The notes under the pieces: generated by a model
Databases searched by the model: none
Seen by the model: only the letters and a program-made list of their open reading frames with translations
What the model was told of the DNA's origin: nothing
Shown: positions 1-7,959 of the stretch, in pieces
Layout of the letters: every line of letters begins with the position of its first letter
How positions within the stretch are numbered: position 1 is the first letter of the stretch
Translations under genes and position numbers: made by a program
NCBI GenBank assembly: GCA_038890815.1
Contig: JAWAFC010000001.1
Coordinates: forward strand, 1-64,000
Length of the DNA stretch: 64,000 nucleotides
Reading direction: 5' to 3'
Source of the DNA: JAWAFC01 sp038890815
GTDB taxonomy: Archaea > Micrarchaeota > Micrarchaeia > Burarchaeales > JACRGF01

Positions 1-222
1 ATGCTTGCTGTAGCGATGCCGAGTGCAGTGGCGATGAGGTGTGCTCAAACAATGCCTGCATAAAGCTGACGGGCGAATGTGGTTATGCTGTCAATCATAG
101 CTGGGTGAGGTATGCTTGCTGTAGCGATGCCGAGTGCAGTGGCGATGAGGTGTGCTCAAACAATGCCTGCATAAAGCTGACGGGCGAATGTGGTTATGCT
201 GTCAATCATAGCTGGGTGAGGT
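1..222. repeat. 111-bp direct tandem repeat (two exact copies plus start of a third)
   Basis: Bases 1-111 and 112-222 appear identical, and the first 15 bases of a third copy follow at 223-237 before divergence. The period of 111 is a multiple of three, so each unit adds 37 residues in frame to the Cys-rich protein. More copies may lie left of the window. Confidence 0.9.
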
Positions 223-431
223 ATGCTTGCTGTAGCGAAAACGATTGCAAGGCAGGCGAATTCTGTTTGAACCATACCTGCACGCCCCGCTTGATTTATG
301 GTGCATTGCGGCAGCCCCGCTTCGACATCAGCGTTCTCGCGCCCCACTGCACCGTCATTCTGTTGTTCTTGCTGCTCGTGGCCTATCTTCTGTTTAGGCG
401 CATGCAGCGCAGTGAGGATAACAAAACATAG
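1..431 (+). CDS. Cys-rich repeat surface protein, 5' truncated by window edge
   Basis: The reading frame is open to base 1, so the N-terminus lies outside the window; a GTG at 39 is only an internal codon. The visible 143 residues contain two identical 37-residue units, each with six cysteines, followed by a diverged third unit (ACCSENDCKAGEFC). After a short linker a hydrophobic segment (residues TVILLFLLLVAYLLF) and a basic tail RRMQR end the protein. This is the layout of an extracytoplasmic, disulfide-rich protein anchored by a C-terminal membrane helix. Family unknown. Cys-rich repeats of this kind also end the protein at 31218-31817. The exact DNA identity of the repeats points to recent duplication. 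Confidence 0.75.
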   Translation, partial: ACCSDAECSGDEVCSNNACIKLTGECGYAVNHSWVRYACCSDAECSGDEVCSNNACIKLTGECGYAVNHSWVRYACCSENDCKAGEFCLNHTCTPRLIYGALRQPRFDISVLAPHCTVILLFLLLVAYLLFRRMQRSEDNKT

Positions 432-449
432 CAAATTGCTCTCATCCTT

Positions 450-1100
450 CTAGCCTTTTCTTGCCTTCCTCGCCTTGTTCAAGTAAGCAATCGCCTCCTC
501 ATCCTCAACCTGCCTGAAAACCTTATAAAACTGGCCTACGGCCATGAAAAAGACTGGAATCTCAAGGCAGACGAATTCGTCGGCAAGCGGCTCAATGGCA
601 CGGGCGCTGTCGGGCGCGGCAACCGGAACAGCGACCACCACTTTCTTCGCGCCCAGCTTTCTGGCTGCCTTTATGGCGGCGATCATAGTGTGGCCCGTTG
701 CTATGCCGTCATCCACGAGGATGACCGTCTTCCCACGCAGGTCGGGGAACTTTTTTCCCTGGGCATAGCGCGCGTACTTTTCTTCAACCATTCGCGCGAG
801 CTCCTTCCTCTGCTCTTCAACATACTCCCTGCTTATGCCGTATGTCGCCAGCGCGCCCTCGTCGAGGCTCACCTCACCCCCGAAAGCCACCGCGCCGATG
901 GCCAGCTCGGGCTCGCCCGGAAAAGGAATTTTCTTGGAGACGAGCGTGTCGAGCGGCAGGTTGAGCTCCTGCGACAGCGCATACCCTATCTCGAGCGCGC
1001 CCCGCGGGATGGCGAGGATGATTGCGTTTGGGTCGCCCGCATATTTTCGGAGCTTGTCGGCCAGCCGCCTGGCCGCATCAAATCTGTCCTCGAAAGGCAT
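450..1100 (-). CDS. Phosphoribosyltransferase family protein
   Basis: A 216-residue type I PRTase-fold protein. The PRPP-binding motif VILVDDGIATGHT lies at residues 126-138 and is preceded by the usual hydrophobic strand; an N-terminal IPRGALEIGYALS segment fits the stand-alone predicted phosphoribosyltransferases (COG1926 type) that some archaea and bacteria carry. The substrate base or sugar cannot be told from sequence. Start ATG at 1100; a TTTAAATT element about 30 bases upstream on the minus strand is a likely TATA box. Transcribed alone, divergently from the CBS gene. Confidence 0.8.
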   Translation of the reverse strand: MPFEDRFDAARRLADKLRKYAGDPNAIILAIPRGALEIGYALSQELNLPLDTLVSKKIPFPGEPELAIGAVAFGGEVSLDEGALATYGISREYVEEQRKELARMVEEKYARYAQGKKFPDLRGKTVILVDDGIATGHTMIAAIKAARKLGAKKVVVAVPVAAPDSARAIEPLADEFVCLEIPVFFMAVGQFYKVFRQVEDEEAIAYLNKARKARKG

Positions 1101-1161
1101 GCAGAACCATCAGGCAAACCAATTTAAACCCCTTTGCTTCAATGCTTGAGCCGGTGGGAGA

Positions 1162-1581
1162 TTGAAAGTCCGAGACATCATGCACGGTATCACCTTAGTG
1201 GAGGCCGATGCAGCAGTCCGCCAGGTTGCGGTCATCATGCGTCAGAAGAACATCGGCTCGGTGCTCGTGACCAAGCAGGGTGAGATCGTCGGCATACTCA
1301 CCGAGAGGGACATCCTCAAGCGCGTGGTGGCCGAGGGGCTCGACCCTTCGAGAACAACAGCCGAACAGATAATGACTCGAAACATAATAACGATAAACGC
1401 GGATGCAACCGTGTTCGAGGCGGCCGAGATGCTCAATCGCTATGACATCAGGAGGTTGCCCGTTGAGGAGAACGGCAAGATCGTAGGCATAGTGACCGCA
1501 AGGAGCATCGCCAAGAGCATGCCGCTCGCTGTCGTCCGCATCACCAAGCCTGAGAGCTATTACCAGTCTGGCATTTTCTAG
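1162..1581 (+). CDS. Paired CBS-domain protein
   Basis: 139 residues, nearly all taken up by two CBS domains (about residues 1-60 and 66-125); typical marks are the start MKVRDIM, ILTERDILKRV at the end of the first and QIMTRNIITI at the start of the second. A CBS pair usually binds adenosine nucleotides or S-adenosylmethionine and acts as a sensor; here no effector domain is fused, so the partner is unknown. TTG start at 1162, chosen because the purine-rich GGTGGGAG lies just upstream and no better start exists. Confidence 0.85.
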   Translation: MKVRDIMHGITLVEADAAVRQVAVIMRQKNIGSVLVTKQGEIVGILTERDILKRVVAEGLDPSRTTAEQIMTRNIITINADATVFEAAEMLNRYDIRRLPVEENGKIVGIVTARSIAKSMPLAVVRITKPESYYQSGIF

Positions 1582-1628
1582 TCGCTCAACCCACTCATTT
1601 TTTATACCTCTCACCACCCATTTTATTC

Positions 1629-2855
1629 GTGGGTCTCACAAAAAGATGGAAACCGATAAAAGTCGTCCCAGAGCACGCTCCTCCATCCGCTGACGAAATA
1701 AAAGAGATGATTCAAAAGGATGTGGCAAAGCTGAGCAAGACCGCGAAAGAAACCGAGCTGATGGGCGAGGATGCCCTCCGCAGGGCCCATCGCATTGCCG
1801 AGGAGTTGCATCTCCTTGGCTATCGCTCGCTGCTTCTCCGCCCGCCTGACAACCAGCAGATCACCGAGAGAGCTCTTTTCAGGGCGCACAGGGAGGAGGC
1901 GAGCTATGCTAGGCTGAGCGCCATGCTTGAGAGCGAGCCGGAGTTCACCGCCCTGTCGCGCGACGATCGTCTGTTCCTTCAGACGTTCTGGCTCTATCGT
2001 ACCGCTGACCCCGCGCTGGCGGGCGCGGGATATGAGAACATTCAGAAGGAGTTCAGGGAACTCGTGAGAAAGACCACGGAGAAAAAAATCCCTTTTGTCA
2101 TCATCTCGCTTGATGAGGGAGGAAAGCCGTGCGGGGCTGCGGCTTGTGCCTACCTTCCCAGATCCAACTCGCTGCTCATCGGAGACATCGTGATCGAGGA
2201 ATCTAAGAAGAACCTGGGTGTGGATTCCATGCTCATCACTAAGGCGATTGATGTGGCCAACATACGCGCGCTCGGGCAGGGCTTTGCCGGCGTGGCGGCC
2301 GTTGTCGCGGAGGCCGAAATCCCCTCGCCAGACTGCTCCTTCAGAGAAAACCAGGCGCGGCTCGAACGCATGCAGGTTTTGGTGAACAACGGCATCTATC
2401 CTGTCTCCGGCTTTGACTATGTGCGTGAGCCCCCGGTGGAAGAGAGAAAGAGGGAGGAGATCACTAGGGAGGAGGTCGCGCCCAAGATTCCCGTCACGCC
2501 CGTTCCGGTAGCCCCAGCAGGCTACCTCCCCGAAGGGGTCTTCGCTCCAGTTCAAGCAGAGGCGCCGGCCGCCAGAGCGGAGAAAGAACCCGCCGCGCTC
2601 CTTTTGTGCGTGCGGCCCGTAAACGCCAGCAAGGAAATCACCGCCCGCCAGCTCAAGGCCATCGTCAGAGACATACATGCTTATTATGGCAGCAGGGTGG
2701 GCAGGGGCCTGTTTGACCAGCTAAAGGGGAAAGCGGTCATCAGAATCATGCTTGTGAATATGAAGAAGCTTCTCTCTCTTGGAAAACTGTTGGGGGTTGC
2801 CCTTCCTCCTGGCGATGGGGAAGAAGGCGGGGGAGAAGGGAAAGAAGGCAGTTGA
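1629..2855 (+). CDS. GNAT-like hypothetical protein with a C-terminal extension
   Basis: 408 residues from a GTG start. Residues about 140-245 read like a GNAT acetyltransferase core: a strand PFVIISLDE, then LLIGDIVIEE followed by a helix KKNLGVDSMLITKAIDVA, then a further strand. No catalytic residues are assured. A Pro/Ala/Glu-rich linker (about 265-320) joins a small C-terminal domain with the conserved-looking segment VRPVNASKEITARQLKAIVRD and an acidic Gly-rich tail. The N-terminal 90 residues are helical. Function unknown; the GNAT call is inference from fold-like pattern. It runs convergently into the small gene at 2858. Confidence 0.55.
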   Translation: MGLTKRWKPIKVVPEHAPPSADEIKEMIQKDVAKLSKTAKETELMGEDALRRAHRIAEELHLLGYRSLLLRPPDNQQITERALFRAHREEASYARLSAMLESEPEFTALSRDDRLFLQTFWLYRTADPALAGAGYENIQKEFRELVRKTTEKKIPFVIISLDEGGKPCGAAACAYLPRSNSLLIGDIVIEESKKNLGVDSMLITKAIDVANIRALGQGFAGVAAVVAEAEIPSPDCSFRENQARLERMQVLVNNGIYPVSGFDYVREPPVEERKREEITREEVAPKIPVTPVPVAPAGYLPEGVFAPVQAEAPAARAEKEPAALLLCVRPVNASKEITARQLKAIVRDIHAYYGSRVGRGLFDQLKGKAVIRIMLVNMKKLLSLGKLLGVALPPGDGEEGGGEGKEGS

Positions 2856-2857
2856 GG

Positions 2858-3097
2858 CTACGCCATTTCAGCGTTCTCCCCTGTGCTGTCGTTTGGGAAT
2901 ACAAGAAGGCTGAGGTTTCCTATCCTCAGCGTGTAGAACGTATTACCGTTTTTGCTCACATTTTTCCACAAACCTCCCACACGTTTCAGCCTTTTCTCAC
3001 CATTCGCATCAATCACGGGCTGCATCACACGGAAGTCAGGCTTCCGCCCCCTTCTCTCATCAACCTCTGTGGCTTCAGCCACATCTTCCATCTCCAT
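2858..3097 (-). CDS. Small hypothetical protein (79 aa)
   Basis: An acidic N-terminus (MEMEDVAEATEVDERRG) is followed by a compact, probably beta-rich core VGGLWKNVSKNGNTFYTLRI and LLVFPND. This resembles small single-domain proteins that wrap a short beta sheet, but I do not recognise the family. ATG at 3097 is preferred over GTG at 3106 because GGAGGTGA sits five bases before it. Last gene of a probable operon with the 41-residue gene and the DUF488 gene. Confidence 0.6.
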   Translation of the reverse strand: MEMEDVAEATEVDERRGRKPDFRVMQPVIDANGEKRLKRVGGLWKNVSKNGNTFYTLRIGNLSLLVFPNDSTGENAEMA

Positions 3098-3118
3098 GTC
3101 ATTCACCTCCCACGCAAA

Positions 3119-3244
3119 TCAATTTGCAACCATGAGCAGCCTCTCCCCTTCCCTCTGAAGGCTGACCGATATACCACGCTTTTCCAGTTTGCTTGCCAGC
3201 GCTTCTATCTCATCGAACCTCAGCCTGCTCACATCGAGCTTCAT
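3119..3244 (-). CDS. Very small hypothetical protein (41 aa)
   Basis: A short frame starting MKLDVSRLRFDEIEALASKL and ending LLMVAN. The start ATG at 3244 is preceded by GGTGATCAA, the same Shine-Dalgarno and spacing seen before other genes here, which argues for translation. The predicted structure is a strand, a helix and a strand pair. The longer frame reaching 3697 is only an upstream extension antisense-like to the DUF488 codon frame. No function assigned. Confidence 0.5.
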   Translation of the reverse strand: MKLDVSRLRFDEIEALASKLEKRGISVSLQREGERLLMVAN

Positions 3245-3326
3245 TTGATCACCGCAGGAGCTGGCTTTCGCCGTATTTAAAAACAAGCGCAGGCAGCGGA
3301 GTTCCGGTGAAAATGAAGGGGACAAT

Positions 3327-3770
3327 TTAGCCTCCTCCGAGCATGCTGTGTGGCTCGCTTCTTTTTTTATCAAAAATGTGAACAACCTCCCAGCCTTGCT
3401 GAGCCAGCGCGTTGGCGATGTACCTGCGGTGGCATCGCCACCAAAGCTTTTCGGCACACAGCACGGCCACACGCTTTTTCTTCGCCAGGTTGGCCAGCTC
3501 GGCAACGGCCGTGGCGAACTCGCCCGTTTCGGCAAACGCCTCATATCCCCCTTTCCTGAACCCACCCAACTCTTCGCCCAGCCATATATAATTGATGCCG
3601 TTCGCTGGGAGGATTTGGGAGAGGCTTTTCCGCGCGAACCAAGGGAACTTCCTCGAAATAGGAAATCGCCTGACATCGGCGACAACCTCAATGCCATAGT
3701 GCTTCAGCAGCTCGATGAGCTCGACAATGCTCCTCGTCGAATGCCCAATGCTCCAGATGGTGCCGGGCAT
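3327..3770 (-). CDS. DUF488 family protein
   Basis: 147 residues. The N-terminus WSIGHSTRSIVELIELLKHYGI and the following VADVRRFPISRKFPWFA are signatures of DUF488, and AVLCAEKLWWRCHRRYIA near residue 110 carries the conserved Cys, Glu and Arg/His cluster of that family. DUF488 proteins are small alpha/beta proteins of unproven biochemical role. First gene of a three-gene minus-strand unit with the 41- and 79-residue proteins downstream. Confidence 0.85.
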   Translation of the reverse strand: MPGTIWSIGHSTRSIVELIELLKHYGIEVVADVRRFPISRKFPWFARKSLSQILPANGINYIWLGEELGGFRKGGYEAFAETGEFATAVAELANLAKKKRVAVLCAEKLWWRCHRRYIANALAQQGWEVVHIFDKKRSEPHSMLGGG

Positions 3771-3820
3771 ACAAAAAGCACTCCCTGAAGATATAAAAGG
3801 CTCGCCATGTAGGTGATTGC

Positions 3821-4612
3821 ATGGAAGTTCGCCCTTCGCTCGCAGACCAAATTAAGTTCGCTCTAGGAAAAAACCGCCTCGCGCTCGCAGTTTACAATAG
3901 GCTCTCGCGGGATCCGCGCTTTGTCGCGGGTTGTGAGATGGCGAATGCGGTGGCTGTCAACCGCTTCGGCTACAATGACCACGGGATAGTTCATGTTGGC
4001 ATAACGGCGGTCAACGCACTCAGGATATTCGAGCTCCTCGACAAGGCTGCGGTCGTGCCCACGTTCGTGGCCGAAAAGCACGGTAGCAAAGCCGATGCCC
4101 AGCTCATCGTGCTGCTGGGCGCGCTGCTGCACGACATCGGCAATGCGATCTCGCGGGAGAACCACCATATTCACGGTGTAACCTATGCACAGCCTATTCT
4201 CGAGGATGCCCTCGCGGTCTGCTATGATAGCGACAAGCTGCAGAAGGTGAAGCTCGCGGTGCTTGCCTGTATTTTTGAGCACGATGAAAGCGTGCGCGCC
4301 ACATCCATCGAGGCGGGCATCATCAAGCCGGCAGACGGCATGGACTGCGAGAGCGGGCGGGCGCGCATTCCCTACAGGATGTTCGGCAGAAATGACATTC
4401 ACTCGCTCAGCGCGCTCGCCATCACACGCGTGGAGGCGGTTGCCGGCGAGAGTAGGCCTGTGCTCATCCGCGTGTACATGGACAACCCTGCGGGCATGTT
4501 TCAAATTCAGCAGGTCCTGCAGAAGAAAATAGCCTCGGCCGGGCCCGTGGCGCAACTCATCGAGGTGCAGCCCGTGCTCAACGGAAAGCCGCTCGCGAAG
4601 ATAAGGGTATAA
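3821..4612 (+). CDS. HD-domain metal-dependent phosphohydrolase
   Basis: 263 residues. The HD-superfamily metal ligands are visible as DHGIVHV (His54, His58), LLHDIGN (His104, Asp105) and the HHIHG group at 115-119, with a further HDES at about 152. HD proteins hydrolyse phosphomonoester or phosphodiester bonds, often of nucleotides; the substrate here is unknown. The C-terminal ~90 residues (from about 172) may be a regulatory domain. ATG at 3821; promoter probably lies in the 50-base gap shared with the divergent DUF488 gene. Confidence 0.8.
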   Translation: MEVRPSLADQIKFALGKNRLALAVYNRLSRDPRFVAGCEMANAVAVNRFGYNDHGIVHVGITAVNALRIFELLDKAAVVPTFVAEKHGSKADAQLIVLLGALLHDIGNAISRENHHIHGVTYAQPILEDALAVCYDSDKLQKVKLAVLACIFEHDESVRATSIEAGIIKPADGMDCESGRARIPYRMFGRNDIHSLSALAITRVEAVAGESRPVLIRVYMDNPAGMFQIQQVLQKKIASAGPVAQLIEVQPVLNGKPLAKIRV

Positions 4613-4639
4613 ATACAGGAAAAGCGCAAAAAACAACAT

Positions 4640-5644
4640 ATGAAGTTCACTCCAATGCTGCTCAAGACACAAAAGCTCTCGCCAGAATCATTGAGGAGCT
4701 ACTCGTTGGAGGAGTTGCGGGAGCTGAAGAAAACCATTGAGGAAGAGCTAGGGAAACTAACCACATTTTCTGTCAGCTCGCTTGCTCGCCAGATGCTGAG
4801 TGAGAACTTGCGGGTTGTGGAGAAGGCCATCAATGAGCGCATGGCGGGGGCGCAGAAGGAGTTTGCGGCTGCCAAGCCCGAGAGCGATGCGCTTGAGAGG
4901 GGAAAACTCGCCGAAGAGCTACGCCTCCTTATTGAGGTTCTCAGGCAAAGCGGTGATCCTGATTTCCGCAAGTTTGCAGACACGTTTGAAAAAAACTTGA
5001 ATGGCGACACACAAACCATCATGCACAGCATCCTATCGGCTTATTCCCTCATCACAAAAGATTGGCCATCCGCGCAGGAGCTGCAGCGCAGGTTGAATGG
5101 GATGCCTCGGGAGGTCACCGAAGAAGAAATACTTGGGTTGATAGGTGAGTTCAGAAAAGCCGTGCTTGAGAGGGAGATCGCCAATTTTCTCTCAGAGGCG
5201 CTGAGCGTGCATCAGGCAGTAGCCCACATAGCCCTCACTCTGAATCGGGCGCTCGAACTGCGGAAGGCCAAGGGCTCCCCGATTGAGACGAGAGAGGAGG
5301 AGGAGGCAAGCGCGTGGAATGAGAGGGCCGATAATCTTAACCAGCTTTACAGCAAATGCATGCAGAGTAGCGGAGGGGAGAGGAAGAAGGCTCTGCTTGC
5401 GCTTGAAGAAGCCGTGTCAAAAGCATACGGAGCGCTCATCCTGTATGCTATCTCTACCGGGAAACCGCCGAAAGAAATTACAAACATTGCTCTTGAAAGA
5501 CTCAGGAAACTCAAGGCAGCGCTCGAGGCCAACGATGGGGCTGCCATAAGGGGGCTGAGAGGGGAGCTGAAAGAGACTTACGAAAATGAGGAAATCCAAA
5601 AAGCGCTGACCGATGAGCTGAATAGAATACACCGCAGCACTTAG
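4640..5644 (+). CDS. Hypothetical helical/coiled-coil protein (334 aa)
   Basis: Almost entirely predicted helix, rich in Glu, Lys, Leu and Ala; the first 60 residues (SLEELRELKKTIEEELGKL) look like coiled coil. No signal peptide, membrane segment or known catalytic motif is visible. I do not recognise the family. It follows the HD gene after 27 bases and may share its transcript; it ends tail-to-tail with hsp20. Similar featureless helical proteins are encoded at 7960-9570 and 17500-18549. Confidence 0.6.
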   Translation: MKFTPMLLKTQKLSPESLRSYSLEELRELKKTIEEELGKLTTFSVSSLARQMLSENLRVVEKAINERMAGAQKEFAAAKPESDALERGKLAEELRLLIEVLRQSGDPDFRKFADTFEKNLNGDTQTIMHSILSAYSLITKDWPSAQELQRRLNGMPREVTEEEILGLIGEFRKAVLEREIANFLSEALSVHQAVAHIALTLNRALELRKAKGSPIETREEEEASAWNERADNLNQLYSKCMQSSGGERKKALLALEEAVSKAYGALILYAISTGKPPKEITNIALERLRKLKAALEANDGAAIRGLRGELKETYENEEIQKALTDELNRIHRST

Positions 5645-5645
5645 C

Positions 5646-6227
5646 CTACTCAATCTTGATCTCGCTGCCCTTTTCCTCTTTGCCCGGCTCTTTCCTCTGA
5701 ATTTTCACATCTAGCACGCCGTTCTTGTAGGTTGCCTTTGCTGTCTCGGGCTTAACTTTCACGGGGAGATGGATTGTCTTGTTGTACTTTCTCTCCGGGG
5801 TATCGACTTTTATGCTGAGTTTGTCCTCGGTTGCTTTGAGATGGATATCCTCCTTCGAAACGCCCGGCAGCTCGGCGATAACCGTGACAACATCTTTCTC
5901 CTGGATGACATCGACAAGCGGCTCCATCTCGCCCGGCACAGCTTCGCCGCCCGTCACCGCGCGAATCATGGGTCGGACATTGCCAAACTCCTGGAACTGC
6001 GGCTTGCCGTCGGGCCCTACCCTCATGCTGAAGCCATAGATAAACGGCCCCCTGCGTATTATCTTCTCGCCCTTTGGCCCTTCCTCCTCCTTTTCCTCAG
6101 GAAATTCGCCAAAGCGGAACATTCCTTCCATCATACGCTCCATTTCCTGCCGTATCCTCTCAAACTCATCCTCAATATCGCTGATGTCGAAGAAGAATCC
6201 CGTCCCTTTTCTCCTTCTGGGGAACAC
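5646..6227 (-). CDS. hsp20: Small heat shock protein Hsp20
   Basis: Alpha-crystallin-domain chaperone of 193 residues that holds unfolded proteins. The domain begins near EPLVDVIQEKDVVTVIAELPG and includes the usual PGVSKEDI and NGVLDVKI motifs; the C-terminal SEIKIE supplies the I-x-I tail used in oligomer assembly. The N-terminal part holds a FDISDIEDEFERIRQEMERM helix and a Glu-rich stretch. GTG at 6227 is preferred because GGTGAT precedes it with the local spacing; a TTG at 6281 would give 18 more residues but would include an AAATATTTTTAAT stretch that looks like promoter. Confidence 0.9.
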   Translation of the reverse strand: MFPRRRKGTGFFFDISDIEDEFERIRQEMERMMEGMFRFGEFPEEKEEEGPKGEKIIRRGPFIYGFSMRVGPDGKPQFQEFGNVRPMIRAVTGGEAVPGEMEPLVDVIQEKDVVTVIAELPGVSKEDIHLKATEDKLSIKVDTPERKYNKTIHLPVKVKPETAKATYKNGVLDVKIQRKEPGKEEKGSEIKIE

Positions 6228-6323
6228 ACGATCACCTTTTGTCCTATCGTTTTTCAGATTAAAAATATTTCCCTTCCGCAATTAGTGCCATAAAAATAAA
6301 AAGGCCGAAGCTCATAGCTGTGC

Positions 6324-6665
6324 GTGGTCACAGCTTATTTAACCGCGCTCGCTGGCGTGGCTGCCCTCTTCCTGAGCGCGAGCGCGCTAGTGGTGTGGCT
6401 GGCTTTCAGGCGAAACCTGAGGGAGGAGGGGCTTCGCCCAGCCATCTGGGCAGCCTGGAGCGCGGTGCGCGACTTTTATGCGGCCGCGTCAGTCTTTCTC
6501 TTCCTCTCCGCGCTTGTGCAGGCTTCGGCTTTTCTTAGGGAGGCGGGCGCGCTCAGCGATGTCACCACCTCTTCCCTTTTCCTCGCGGCCGTCATCACCC
6601 TCGCCTACTCGTGCGCCATCGCACTGAGCATCGTCACGTCGCTCGCCAGAGCGAGGAGGGTGTGA
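6324..6665 (+). CDS. Small membrane protein (113 aa)
   Basis: Three predicted membrane helices: about residues 4-27, 49-70 and 84-106, with Arg-rich loops. No family recognised. The start is GTG at 6324, about 25 bases after an ATAAAAATAAAAAG TATA-like stretch, consistent with a leaderless transcript. One base separates it from the next gene, so the two probably work together. Confidence 0.65.
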   Translation: MVTAYLTALAGVAALFLSASALVVWLAFRRNLREEGLRPAIWAAWSAVRDFYAAASVFLFLSALVQASAFLREAGALSDVTTSSLFLAAVITLAYSCAIALSIVTSLARARRV

Positions 6666-6666
6666 A

Positions 6667-7662
6667 ATGGTGTTTGAGGCAAGCGCGATAACGGCTTTCA
6701 CGCTTTTCCTTTCGCTGGCGGCGCTCGTAGCCTGCTTGCGCGCCCACGGAGCCGTGTTGAGGACGGCCCGTCTCAGCGCTACGACCCACCACCACTTTGT
6801 GCTTTCGCAGTTCTTCACGCTTATCGCCCTGTTCGCGCTCGCGCTGTCCGTTTTTGTGGGATTTGTGGCCAACGATTACATCTTCTTTTACGGCCTTTAT
6901 GTGCTCGGCCTCGTGCTGCTCGCGCTTACGAGCTGGCATTTCGCTAACGCGCTGATCGCGCCGGCTGGTGAACCGACGATAAATCTCGGCGCGGTGCGCG
7001 CCGCCCATGCCGAAATGCTCGGCAAGCGAACGGTGAGGGCTGAGAAGGACTTTGATAGGCTGTTGGGGATGGCGAGGGGCAGGGCGCTCGTGCTGTTTGA
7101 GGCTGGCAGGGGAGCTGGCGTTCCGCTCATCATTTCGTATTTGCTCAACCGCCTGGCGTATTCTGTGGGCTCGCCTTTCCTCGTATCACTCGCTACCTCC
7201 ACCCACCCCACCCTATTTAGAAAGAGTTTTTCCCTTCTCGCCCCCGAAGCAAACCTATTGGTTTCTGAGGAGAGCAGAGGGGAAGAGCTCACTGCACTCT
7301 TCCAGAGCGCACCGCCCTCGCCGGCGCTGCGAAAGTTCTTCGAGGCGATTTGTGCCGCCGGCCTTCCCGTGGCGTTTGTGGGGGATTGGGTGGTTGAGGC
7401 TGCCGACCGGCTTTCTTACGATGAATTCCACGAGCTCATCCACAGCCTCATGGCCCTCATGCACGAGAAAGGCTCGGTGCTGTTTGTGGCCCTTAGGCCC
7501 GAGAGCATCCCGGGGGACAAGCTTGGCATTCTGAGGAGGTACGCTGATGTGGTTGTGTCGGTTGGCAGGGCGAAGGGCGGGCTGCGCATTGTTGCGCGCG
7601 ACCAGGCAACGGGCAGGGAAGAGAAACTGCGCCTCGCCCTTGACAAGCTCCTTCTACCGTAG
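6667..7662 (+). CDS. Membrane protein with C-terminal DUF835-like domain
   Basis: 331 residues. Three N-terminal membrane helices (about 5-27, 46-70 and 75-98) resemble those of the preceding gene. The cytoplasmic part from about 120 has the pattern of DUF835/KaiC-like domains: a GRALVLFEAG strand, later VAFVGDWVVEAADRL followed by a long helix FHELIHSLMALMHEKG and a strand VLFVALRPE. DUF835 occurs in archaeal signalling proteins; its role is unknown. No Walker A is visible. Start ATG 6667 follows GAGGAGGGTG. Confidence 0.55.
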   Translation: MVFEASAITAFTLFLSLAALVACLRAHGAVLRTARLSATTHHHFVLSQFFTLIALFALALSVFVGFVANDYIFFYGLYVLGLVLLALTSWHFANALIAPAGEPTINLGAVRAAHAEMLGKRTVRAEKDFDRLLGMARGRALVLFEAGRGAGVPLIISYLLNRLAYSVGSPFLVSLATSTHPTLFRKSFSLLAPEANLLVSEESRGEELTALFQSAPPSPALRKFFEAICAAGLPVAFVGDWVVEAADRLSYDEFHELIHSLMALMHEKGSVLFVALRPESIPGDKLGILRRYADVVVSVGRAKGGLRIVARDQATGREEKLRLALDKLLLP

Positions 7663-7663
7663 C

Positions 7664-7669
7664 TTTAAA
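7664..7669 (+). promoter_or_regulatory. TATA box
   Basis: TTTAAA about 28 bases before the ATG at 7695, giving a leaderless or very short 5' leader for the 76-residue protein. Confidence 0.55.
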
Positions 7670-7694
7670 TAGTCCTAAAACTATAATTTCTTGC

Positions 7695-7925
7695 ATGAGG
7701 TATACCATTCCCCAGAACCTGCGCGTTCCGGCGACCGCGCGCGACATCGCACGGGCGAAAATTCCGCGCGACACGAAGCTCGAGCTCCTCGAAATAAAAA
7801 TGGAAATAATCGAGCGTTCGCTGGCCAATCCGCTGAACGAGGAGGAAAAGAGGGAATTGCTTAGGGAATTTAAGCTCGCGAAGCGAACTGCAGATAGAAT
7901 CAAAAAAATGATGACGCCAATTTAA
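7695..7925 (+). CDS. Small helical hypothetical protein (76 aa)
   Basis: A charged, helical protein: RVPATARDIARAKIPRDTKL then two helices LELLEIKMEIIERSLA and EEEKRELLREFKLAKRTADR. It is cytoplasmic, with no Cys. Not recognised. It has its own TATA box and is convergent with the large gene ending at 7960. Confidence 0.6.
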   Translation: MRYTIPQNLRVPATARDIARAKIPRDTKLELLEIKMEIIERSLANPLNEEEKRELLREFKLAKRTADRIKKMMTPI

Positions 7926-7959
7926 GCCCGGCAAACCATCAGATGAGCGGAAAACGGCA

